The position numbers and the translations under genes are program-made. The notes beneath the pieces are model-generated. The model saw only the letters and a program-made list of their open reading frames with translations, was not told the DNA's origin and searched no databases. A DNA stretch of 64,000 nucleotides from Corella eumyota (Eukaryota; Chordata; Ascidiacea; Phlebobranchia; Corellidae), in NCBI GenBank assembly GCA_963082875.1, contig OY720099.1, forward strand, positions 434,001 to 498,000, read 5' to 3'. Positions 42,965 through 53,400 of this stretch are shown here, piece by piece; positions within the stretch are counted from its first letter, which is position 1, and every line of letters begins with the position of its first letter.

Positions 42965-45900
42965 TTACAATAAGCAACATTTATATTGGCTTAGCCGATC
43001 TTTGCACTCTCCAATCATTTCATGACAATCAGCAACATCATCACTTTTAGTTGGATTGTCATAAATTTGTTGATAGATTTCAAGTGAAGTTTGGAGATCG
43101 GATAATGCTTCTTTATATTGACTGAGCTCATATTTACACAATCCAAGCCAATGATGACGATTAGCAACATCACTGCTTTTAGTTGGATAGTCATCAACTT
43201 GTTGAAGATTTTCAAGTGAAGTTTGGAAATCAGATAATGCTTCTTTATATTGACTAAGCTCATATTTACACAATCCAATCCAATGATGACGATTAGCAAC
43301 ATTACTGCTCTTAGTTGGATCGTCATCAATTTGTTGGTGTATTTCAAGTGAAGTTTGTAAATAAGATAATGCCTCATTGTATTGACGAAGCTCATAGTTA
43401 CACAAACCAATCCAATAATGACGATTAGCAACATTACTGCTCTTAGTTGGATCGTCATCAATTTGTTGGTGGATTTCAAGTGAAGTTTGGAGATCAGATA
43501 ATGCCTCTTTGTATTGACGGAGCTGATAGTTACACTTTCCAATCCAATAATGATCGTTAGCAATGTCATCGCTCTTAGTTGGATTGTCATCGGTTTGTTG
43601 GTGGATTTCAAGTGAAGTTTTGAAATCAGATAATGCCTCATTGTATTGACGAAACTCATAGTTACACAAACCAATCCAATAATGACGATTAGCAACATTA
43701 CTGCTCTTAGTTGGATCGTCATCAATTTGTTGGTGGATTTCAAGTGAAGTTTGGAGATCAGATAATGCCTCTTTGTATTGACAGAGTTGATAGTTACACT
43801 TTCCAATCCAATAATGATCGTTAGCAATGTCATCGCTCTCAGTTGGATTGTCATCGGTTTGTTGGTGGATTTCAAGTGAAGTTTTGAAATCAGATATTGC
43901 TTCTTTGTATTGACTGAGCTCGCATTTGCACTTTCCAATACCATAATGGCAATCAGCAACATCACTGCTTTTAGTTGGATCGTCATCAATTTGTTGGTGT
44001 ATTTCAAGTGAAGTTTGTAAATAAGATAATGCCTCATTGTATTGACGAAGCTCATAGTTACACAAACCAATCCAATAATGACGATTAGCAACATTACTGC
44101 TCTTAGTTGGATCGTCATCAATTTGTTGGTGGATTTCAAGTGAAGTTTGGAGATCAGATAATGCCTCTTTGTATTGACAGAGTTGATAGTTACACTTTCC
44201 AATCCAATAATGATCGTTAGCAATGTCATCGCTCTCAGTTGGATTGTCATCGGTTTGTTGGTGGATTTCAAGTGAAGTTTTGAAATCAGATATTGCTTCT
44301 TTGTATTGACTGAGCTCGCATTTGCACTTTCCAATACCATAATGGCAATCAGCAACATCACTGCTTTTAGTTGGATCGTGAACAATTTGTTGGTGGATTT
44401 CAAGTGAAGTTTGTAAATCAGATATTGCTTCTTTATATTGACTGAGCTCGCATTTGCACTTTCCAATAACATAATGGCAATCAGCAACATCACTGTTTTT
44501 ATTTGGATCATCATTAATTTGTTGGTGGATTTCAAGTGAAGTTTGTAAATCGGATAATGCTTCTTTATATTGACTGAGCTCGTATTTGCACAATCCAAGC
44601 CAAAAATAACAAACAGCAACCAGATTGCCCTTAATTGGATCATCATCAATTTGTTGAAGGATTTCAAGTGAAGTTTGTAAATCAGATAATGGTTCTTTGT
44701 ATTGACTGAGCTCGCATTTGCACTTTTCAATACCATAATGGCAATCAGCAACAACACTGCTTTTAGTTGGATCGTGAACAATTTGTTGGTGGATTTTAAG
44801 TGAAGTTTGTAAATCAGATATTGCTTCTTTATATTGACCAAGCTCGTATTTGCACAATCCAAGCCAAATATAAAAAAAAGCAACCAGATTGTTCTTAGTT
44901 GGATCATCATCAATTTGTTGCTGAATTTCAATTGAACTTTGGAAATCAGATAATGCTTCTTTATATTGACCGAGCTCATATTTGCACAATCCAACATAAA
45001 AATAAGACATACAAATACTTTCATGATTCGCTGGGTCTTTATATTTGTGTTGATAAATTCGGGTTCTATGTTTAACCTTAAGGTGTTTGTTTGCCCATTG
45101 TACAGCATACTCACAGTTTTGTAGGTAACCACAAATTGCTGGGACTAATTCTTTCTGTGCTGATATTTTTTTAAGGCTTAATATGTTTTCTTGAAATTGA
45201 TAAATTATTAAAAAATATTCCACAAGGCTTTTTATTCCAACCGTGTCATCTATAAATTCTTTTTTTATTTCTGATTGTTGAACCACATCGTCTTGTGATT
45301 TTTTTTTCATGTAAACTTTTAGTCTCGTCTCACATGCAACAGCGATGGCAAATTTAAGATTAAAACCAACTTCTTTATGTATTTGATTACCTCGAACAAG
45401 ACTATCCACAATATCAAAGCAACAAGATTCTTTAATGTCATGTAATTTACCAATTGCTGAAACAAATAAAGTTGAACTTCTGTAAACCATTCTTTTTATG
45501 TTGAGATTGGTTTTTTCTGTCAATTTGTAAAGTTGTTTTAAAACATCAAAATCTCCTTTATTTTTAGTAATTTGATTTTTAACCGATGAAAAAAATTGTT
45601 CTTGGTCCAACAAAGATATTTCCTTATCAACAAAGTTTTGGAATTGTTGATATATTTGTTGACTACCAGCAACAAAACATGATGTCATCAACATATCAGC
45701 CAAGTGGTAACCATTCTTAATATCTTCATCTGATCCAATAAAACTGGCCATTTTGCTAACAGATTGAATTAGTTCAAGTGAAAATGGTTTGTTTTCTGTT
45801 TTAACTTGTCTTCCTAGTGGAGATTTACAAGCATATGGAATCATTCCATCAAAGGAAATGCCACAGGGTGTAACAGCATCGTAAAACTTAAATTTCGTTG

Positions 45901-46684
45901 GATCTTTACTGTTCAAACTTGGAATTTGAACTCGAGAAATATTTGTTTCTCCAAGATTGATCAAAATTATTTGAAAGATCACAGCAAACCATCTGAAGTA
46001 TTCTTTTATTTTTTCCTGATTTTTTTCCGGCAAATTCTCAACTTTGTCATCCAAAATTATAACATTTTCAAAATCAGAGTAAGGAGTTATTTCCCTTCGT
46101 GAAAGTGATCCAAGTCCCACTAAGGCAAACTTAGATGGTAGTTTTCCCATCCTTCTTCTGCAAAACCCAGCAAGACGTTTCATAATTTTAGAATAATCTT
46201 CACTTATTATACTCTGCAAGTCAACCATAGCTTTAACTTTTTTACTTTTGAGTTTTGTAAATTTCACGTAAGATATGTCTTCAGGAATTTTAGGAATTGT
46301 TTCAAGTTTTTTATTTACCTTGTTTCTCATTTCTTTAACATCCTTTTTAATTATTTCAGAATATTTAATTAAATCTGCTTCTTGGTTTTCTGCATTTGCA
46401 ACTTTAAGTAATTCAGAGCAAAATTGACGAAGATCTTGTTTAATTTCTTCCACATTTTCAGGTTTTCTAACAATAGCTGCATTCAGTAAAGCTGCACTTT
46501 GAATTAATTTGATTTTTCTTTCACGTTTTAAACTCCTTGTATTGTGTACTAAATTAAAAGCATTAGTTTTATAAATTAAACCAAGTTTATGGAAAAGTTT
46601 TGCAGATTGTTTAGGAAATTCTTCTTTTCCATTTCTGTCACAAATTTTTTTAAGTTGTTTAACAATTTTACCTTCTGTAGCCAT
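42965..46684 (-). CDS. NTase-TPR paralogue 4: nucleotidyltransferase domain with about 16 TPR units, 1239 aa
   Basis: The largest paralogue. The core motif GLGSLSRREITPYSDFE is intact, followed by ENVIILDD; a short insertion (KTNAFNLVHNTRSLKRERK) is present near residues 40-58 compared with the others. About fifteen full 44-residue units and one truncated unit follow from about residue 560. A three-unit block (types with ISDFKTSLEIHQQTDDNP, LSDLQTSLEIHQQIDDDP, LSYLQTSLEIHQQ) recurs with a 396-bp period and near-perfect identity. The C-terminus YKCCLL is shared with paralogue 3. The gene is directly downstream of SPEF2 on the same strand (768 bp gap). Single exon, open throughout. Confidence 0.88.
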   Translation of the reverse strand: MATEGKIVKQLKKICDRNGKEEFPKQSAKLFHKLGLIYKTNAFNLVHNTRSLKRERKIKLIQSAALLNAAIVRKPENVEEIKQDLRQFCSELLKVANAENQEADLIKYSEIIKKDVKEMRNKVNKKLETIPKIPEDISYVKFTKLKSKKVKAMVDLQSIISEDYSKIMKRLAGFCRRRMGKLPSKFALVGLGSLSRREITPYSDFENVIILDDKVENLPEKNQEKIKEYFRWFAVIFQIILINLGETNISRVQIPSLNSKDPTKFKFYDAVTPCGISFDGMIPYACKSPLGRQVKTENKPFSLELIQSVSKMASFIGSDEDIKNGYHLADMLMTSCFVAGSQQIYQQFQNFVDKEISLLDQEQFFSSVKNQITKNKGDFDVLKQLYKLTEKTNLNIKRMVYRSSTLFVSAIGKLHDIKESCCFDIVDSLVRGNQIHKEVGFNLKFAIAVACETRLKVYMKKKSQDDVVQQSEIKKEFIDDTVGIKSLVEYFLIIYQFQENILSLKKISAQKELVPAICGYLQNCEYAVQWANKHLKVKHRTRIYQHKYKDPANHESICMSYFYVGLCKYELGQYKEALSDFQSSIEIQQQIDDDPTKNNLVAFFYIWLGLCKYELGQYKEAISDLQTSLKIHQQIVHDPTKSSVVADCHYGIEKCKCELSQYKEPLSDLQTSLEILQQIDDDPIKGNLVAVCYFWLGLCKYELSQYKEALSDLQTSLEIHQQINDDPNKNSDVADCHYVIGKCKCELSQYKEAISDLQTSLEIHQQIVHDPTKSSDVADCHYGIGKCKCELSQYKEAISDFKTSLEIHQQTDDNPTESDDIANDHYWIGKCNYQLCQYKEALSDLQTSLEIHQQIDDDPTKSSNVANRHYWIGLCNYELRQYNEALSYLQTSLEIHQQIDDDPTKSSDVADCHYGIGKCKCELSQYKEAISDFKTSLEIHQQTDDNPTESDDIANDHYWIGKCNYQLCQYKEALSDLQTSLEIHQQIDDDPTKSSNVANRHYWIGLCNYEFRQYNEALSDFKTSLEIHQQTDDNPTKSDDIANDHYWIGKCNYQLRQYKEALSDLQTSLEIHQQIDDDPTKSSNVANRHYWIGLCNYELRQYNEALSYLQTSLEIHQQIDDDPTKSSNVANRHHWIGLCKYELSQYKEALSDFQTSLENLQQVDDYPTKSSDVANRHHWLGLCKYELSQYKEALSDLQTSLEIYQQIYDNPTKSDDVADCHEMIGECKDRLSQYKCCLL
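43020..45010 (-). repeat. 132-bp tandem coding repeat (TPR array) with three-unit higher-order pattern
   Basis: Fifteen or so 132-bp units. The block around 43720-43960 is repeated at 44116-44356 almost without change, an offset of 396 bp, or three units. A further copy of part of the block lies 264 bp before. Confidence 0.9.
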
Positions 46685-47451
46685 TGTTATGTAAAAAACA
46701 GTTTAGATAATACTACATTTTACTTTTGCAGCTTGCTCTTCCAAACCAACAAAAATGGAATATTAATACATATTAAACCCCATTATGTTGGTACACAGTA
46801 AGCATAATTAAATTTTTTTTAAACAGGGCTATGTAGCATTTTGTTTAATTATTAACTTTAAATAAATATCAAGTTCCTAGTACCACAGACAACAATAAGG
46901 TATGTAAAAAATATTGCCCTAACTAAACTTAAAAGTAATTTTATCTATTTTGTCGATATATTTGTTTGAATAAAAGTTTAGTTTTTAACAACTGATGCCC
47001 AAACTAGAAAACCAAGGCAAAATACATTTGCCTCCCTATAAGTACATACTTAAACTGTAAAGTTGATTTGATTGACAGCTTATATGAGTCACCCTATATT
47101 AAATGTTTGCAAACTACTCCAAAACTTCTAAAATATTTTTTAACCTAAAGGTTATATGGCGTTATCATTAAACAAATTTACCAACAAAGTCCAAACATTG
47201 CAACAGATTTAATATTTAATAACAAACAAACTTTACTGCCTAAGTCATCACCACTAAGTCAGTAAGTGGAAAACAAACTTTAATTGTATCAGACTTTCCA
47301 ACAAAAACAAATTGAATTAAAAACTAAAAATTTTTAATTCTAATAACCAAAACAAATATATATTACCAAAAAAACAATCAAAAAATAAAATCTAAAAAAA
47401 CAATAAAAACTTGAACACATGGAACAAAGTGTAAATTTAAAATTTCGAAAT
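46685..47451. other. Gap between SPEF2 and NTase-TPR gene 4
   Basis: The 5' flank of NTase-TPR gene 4 and the 3' flank of SPEF2. Homologous to the flanks in the other units; no separate gene is seen. Confidence 0.5.
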
Positions 47452-50400
47452 TTAAGCAAAATTTTCTGAGTTAATTTCATCGTTTTCTAAAGATTGTAAA
47501 ACTTGGTGAGTGAAAATTGAACGAATATCCTAAAAAAAAATTACATTTTTGAACAATTGTGTTTAATTGTTACCAAAAAAAAAAATAATTAACAAAATTT
47601 TAACATTATAAAATTGGGTTAAGTGTTGAATTCAAGGTATTTATATACACATGAGTATATTAAAAGCAAATCAACCTATTCTTAACTAGATTAACACTGA
47701 GTGTAAGCTATTATTGACCCTATGATTAATTAGGTAAATGCAGTTATAATAAACTCATCTGCCACTAGCAGTAACCACTAAGACTTAAAACAACCACCCA
47801 ATCAGTTATAGATACAATTTATACTTTTAAATTATTCAATTATTTACCGGAAATTGATGTCGTTTTGTGTTTTGAACGGCATCTTGTAACATAACATGTT
47901 TAATCAAAACTTGAACCGATAAACTCATCTCATCATCAGCCTCCAAATCATTGTATACTGCCCTCAACTGGTCCTAAACAACCAATAGTATTTTGGTAAA
48001 GTAAGTACAGTAATGATTTTCAATTAAGGAAGTAGTAATAACACCAAAAATAATTTTTTCTTTTTTATAATATTGAAAATTTTAAACACCATTTAAAGAA
48101 ATACATAAACATTATAATAACTGTCAATTGCAGTCAGCATTTTAATTGTTGTAATATAAATTATAAATCGTCCACTCTGCTTCATTATAGATAGATATAG
48201 GTCAAAACTGACTTTTTATACCAACTGTTTAGCCTAAAAAACTGAGCATGGTAAAAATCAAAGTAAAATACAAAAAAACAACAACTTACAATCGAATATT
48301 TCTCTTCAGGATCTTCAGACACTGAGAACCTGTGGGAATCCCCTAACCTAGAACTTCCATGATGTAACACCAACCACCAAGCTTTAACATCACAACTCAA
48401 GGTCGGGTTGTCCTCTAATTCAACTTGTTGGAGGGATTGGAAGATCGATGGTTCATCATTTTCAGTCTGGGAATTAAATTTTAATTTTTTTATATTTTTT
48501 TGGAAACTTAAAGAAAGGATTAAGTGATCAAAAAATGTATCTTTACTACATAAGGTCCTGGGTTTAATCCCCTCTGCTCTTATGCTGTGGCTCCCTTGAG
48601 TAAGGCGCTATAAATGGTATAAACTTCTGAGGAGCCAGCACTTAATCAGCAGCATAATTATCAAGCAATTATAATTAATAATATCCTAAATCGCCAAAGT
48701 CAACTTGAGAATAAGTCAGGGTAACAAATGTTACTCTATGTTTGAGTCGTTAAGTTGACTTTCCCACATCGAAGATAAATATATACATATATCACTAATA
48801 ATTTTAATTTTTTACAAACCTTCTCTCCACTGTTTAAAGGTTCCACAATTGACTCAGTTAGTCTTTTAACAACTCGAGGCATTGGATTACCACAAGCAAC
48901 ACTTAAAGCTCTATAAAACACAACAAAAAAATTCACTTAAACCCTAAAGTTTTCCTGCAATAAATAAATCAAGTGTTAAACTAACCTGAAGAACCCAGTG
49001 ACATGATCTTTGTCCATTGAGAAATACATCAACATATTTATATAATCCAATCTTGGTGGCATCTGTGAATAATAAACATGATGATAATAAATCTAAGGCT
49101 AGGGGTCATAGGTTTGATTCCTAATGCTGGTATTTAAGTAAAGTGCAAAAAATTGACTCAAAAACTTAGTTTAAAAGGCAAAGTGATAACAAAAGTTTAA
49201 TAAAGAGACCAAGTATAGATTATAAGCCTGTTATAAATAAACCTTAAAGCTCATCATTATATTTAAGTGTATGCCAAAAAATAGGCCTGAATAATTTTAA
49301 AATTAAAAAAGAAATTTACTTGTTCTTGGTCTGCAAACAATGTGAAGAAAAATCTTCTTAAATTTCGTGACCTTTCGAACGGGAATGGATCCTCAGGGTC
49401 TTCCGGGGTTAAAGGTCGATCCTCATTATGATTACTGAACCATAGCTCAACCTGAGGGTTGCCAAATAATTTAAAAAAAGATTTTAGTTTTCATGAAATT
49501 TTGTCAATAATTTTAACACAAAAAGCACTACTAAAATGACATCACATTACAAATTGCTATGACATCACAATCACATGACATCACATAACCAACTATGACA
49601 TCATACCTGCTGATATTGATCAAAAGTAATCCAACCGTTCCCAGCAACATCGATGTCAACAAACGAGCTTCGAACTTGTAACAATTGCTGATTGTTTACA
49701 GGAGGCCACGGTTCAGCGCACACCAGTAAGAATCTTCTCCAATCAATGTACTCCGAGTCCGGCGACAGAATTGTGCATAGCTCCACCAACTGGTGAGATT
49801 TAAATTCAGTTTATCCTCACATTTTTAAAATTTTGTGATTTCAATTTTTTTTGCACTTTTTGATTTGAAAAATTATTTTTGAGCTATTTTTTAATATTTT
49901 TGACTTAAAAATTAAGGATTTAGTTTGTAAACTAGAATAAATTAAAATTATATTTACTTGTGAATACGAGACATTCATCCAAGTCTCAGGTAATGTGTCG
50001 GAGCCGTGTGTCAAAGCTGCCGTGTCTGCTAGTAGCTCAATGAAAGCCTTGTTTGCTATGATTCCATTTGGTGCCACTTCTAAAGTGAGGAAAAAAAATG
50101 TTGATTAGTTAGTTACCAAACATTTAAATGGTAAATGTTTACAAAAAGGTCGTGGGTTTAATCTCCACTGATCTCATGCTGTAGCACCCTTGAGTAAGGC
50201 GCTATAAACGGTATAAACTCCTGCTGAGCTAACACTTATGCAACAGTTAAACTATCGAGCAATTATAATCTATAATATCCCAAACTGCTGAAGGCAACTC
50301 GAGACTGGGTCGGAGTAACAGTTGTTACTCTATGTTAAGGTCGCACATTCGACCTTCCCACATCGAGGATAAAGATATATACAAAAAAAAAAGTCTGATA

Positions 50401-53400
50401 TTTAAGGCATTAATATATATGGGCATTCAAATACTGATATCTTAGGTCACCAGACATAAAGTCTAATTCTGATAATAAATATAAATAATATTATTGAATA
50501 AAAAATAAATATAAAGTTTAACTACCCCAGCAGAACAACTTACAGAGGGGCATAAAACAAAAAATTAAACCAACATTAATTTATCAACAACTCACCATAG
50601 AAATGTTGATGTAAATTATTCAGTTGAACAATCGTGAACACGTCGGGTTGAGATGTCTCCACCGGAGGGGGTCGTGGAGGAGGAGTCGGAGTTTTAACTA
50701 ACTTCATATCAGTGTTTACCTCAAATTCCTGAAGAGAAATTTACAAAAAAAATCAAAAATTTTTTTTTACTGTTGGAATTTTATAAGAAATTAAAAATAC
50801 AATTTTAATTTATTAAAGGTTTAAATGCTCAATGGCTTAAGAACAATAATTCCTGGGTTTGATTCCCACTGATGGTATATAGGTCTCTCTTTTGACAATT
50901 TTAAGACTGGACCAGAAAGTTAATTCTTTTAAAAAATTTTAGTGAAAATAAAAAAAAAATTTACATCTTGGTTGAGGCTGAGTCCAAACTTGAGTTTTAT
51001 TCCATCCTCGATATGTTGCCGTGCCAACGTGCTCAAGTTATCGATCGCTGACATCTCTCTCAAATATCTTGCTCCGAGCCAGTCAAGCATGTCCGCAAAC
51101 ATCTCTTCTGATTGGCCGCGAAGATCACCAAGCGTCGAGTTGGCTCGTGCTCTGTAAAATTCAATTTTTAACTAAATAGGATTTGAAATAACGCTCCCAA
51201 ACTGAGGATAAATCAATATTTAAACCTAAACTTACTTTATGAGTTCTAATCTTCCTCTAACTCCTGCTTCTTCTTGATGAAGAGCTGCCAAATATTCATC
51301 CTTCATCTTTCCCATTATTTTCCTCCTCTTTGCCTCCTCCTCATTTACCTCCTCATTAAGAGTTGGAGTGGGAGGTGTGGGAGTCGGAGACTTGCTCTTC
51401 TTTCCACCTTTCTTCCCTCCCTTTGCGCTCTTGCCTCCTCCTTTCTTCCCTCCCCCACCTCCTGGATATCAAAACTTTTATAATTTTGTCGATCGAGATT
51501 TAATATAAAATTTAAAAACCTTTTTTGTCAGCAGGAACTGCTGCAGCTTTCAATTTTTCCTCTTCCTCTTTTGCTCTTTTCTCTTCCTCCTCTTCCCTCT
51601 CTTTCTCACTCTCACATGTCTGGATCACCGTGGTAACAACACTAGAGAAAAAAATTGTCAAAAATTTGTTAACTTAAAAATTTTTACTCAATAATTTTAA
51701 ACTGTTGGTAATTAGCAGCATAATTATCTGGCAATTATAATTAATAATTCAACTTAAGATTTGGTCAAAGTAAATAATGTTTCTCTATGTTTAGGTCGCG
51801 CATTCGACCTTCCCACATTAAGTATAAAGATATATACAAAAAAAACTAACTTGGTAGCAAAATTAAAAGCTTCTGTGATCGTTTTTTCCTCTAAATTGTC
51901 ATCCTGTGTGGGGCTATCGGACCCCTGCTGAGGGGCTTTCCCTTTTTTACCCTTACCCCCTTCCTCATTGGTCGATGAGATTGCCGCGCCTCGCTGAACA
52001 AGAGGAATTTTGGTTCGACTCGCAGACTCAAAGGCGACTCCGTCAGCTGAAAATTTAAGATTTTTTTATTTTAGTTTGTTAATTTTGTTGTGGGATTAAA
52101 TTAAACAAATTAAATTTACCGTCAGGGTCATCTTCGTTCTTTTTGGGTGACTTTTTGGTGTCGGATTGAGAGGGTTGGGCCGATATTTGGGGGCTTTCAC
52201 TAAACAAATCCAAAAAATTAAAATATTTTTAAATTTAAGTTATTAAAATTTTTGATTTTTACCTTCCAATAGTAAGTGAACTTTGATCCCCGCTGACCTC
52301 TTGACCACTGAGGTCAAGTTCAACCAACGGCAACCTGACCAGAGTACCCACAGTAGGGGATTCCCCGGGTATTTTCTTCTGCATCCCGACATAATAATCC
52401 TTTAAGATTTGGACGGTATCCTGGAAACGATCGATCTCGCACTACAAAAAAAAGTAAAGTTTAAAAAAATCAAAAACAAAAATTTTATTTTAACTTAAAG
52501 CAGGTTTAAATTACCAACTAAAACACTAATGTATTTTTTACTATGACATCAAATTACTATGACATCACAATCACATGACTCCTTATTTCAATCAGAGGAA
52601 AGTTTAAATTCCCACCAAAATTTTTTCATAAAATTCTATTGTTGGACAATATTTTTCTTTATTAGATAACACACAAATACAGTCACCAACAGTGAGAATC
52701 AGTACAGCAGTTTAAAATTTAATCAAAATTAAACTGAAACCCCTTTTTTAGGCCTAGAAGCCCAACCGAACTTAATAACATGGTATCTACTATGATGTCA
52801 TAATAAGAAAACAATAATAACCTGCATGAGACCAAGATAGTGGTTGGTGAGGATCCCAAGATGGTCCTCGATCCATCCCTCCTGGAGCAAGTTGTTTCTT
52901 TCAACCTCCACATCTTCTTTTCTGGTGTCACAAACATCCCACAGTCTCTCCCTCAAGTCCTAAAAATTACAAAAAAATATTAAAATCAACAAAACAAAAT
53001 AGAAATTAATTCTGGAAACAAGTTCTATGACTATTTAACCCTTACATTTAAACCCCTTACATTTGGACCCCTTACATTTGAACCCCTTCATTTGAACCCC
53101 TATCATTTGGACCCCTTACATCTTCTTACACTTGAACCCCTTTATTTGAACCACTTTATTTGAACTCCTATCATTTAAACCCCTTACATTTGAACCAATT
53201 ACATTTGAACCCCTTACATTTGGACCCCTTTATTTAAACCCCTTACACTTGAACCCCTTACATTTGAACCCTTACACTTGAACGCCTTCTTTTTAAAAGC
53301 ATTTTTTCTTAAAATACAAAAATAATCAACAAAATAAACTCCTTACATCAAGCCTCTGATGTAGTTCAGCTTTAGTTTCCTCATCCTGCCTCAAATCATC

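Noticed and set aside
43015-45132. A 705-codon ORF on the same strand as NTase-TPR paralogue 4 but in another frame
   Set aside because: The 132-bp unit is a multiple of three, so an alternate frame free of stops in one unit stays open through the array. Its product is a monotonous Lys/Leu/Ile-rich repeat. A shorter version exists at 35671-36105 in paralogue 3. Shadow of the real gene.
53036-53288. CRISPR-like spaced repeats
   Set aside because: Short direct minisatellite without unique spacers, inside an intron of a eukaryotic gene.
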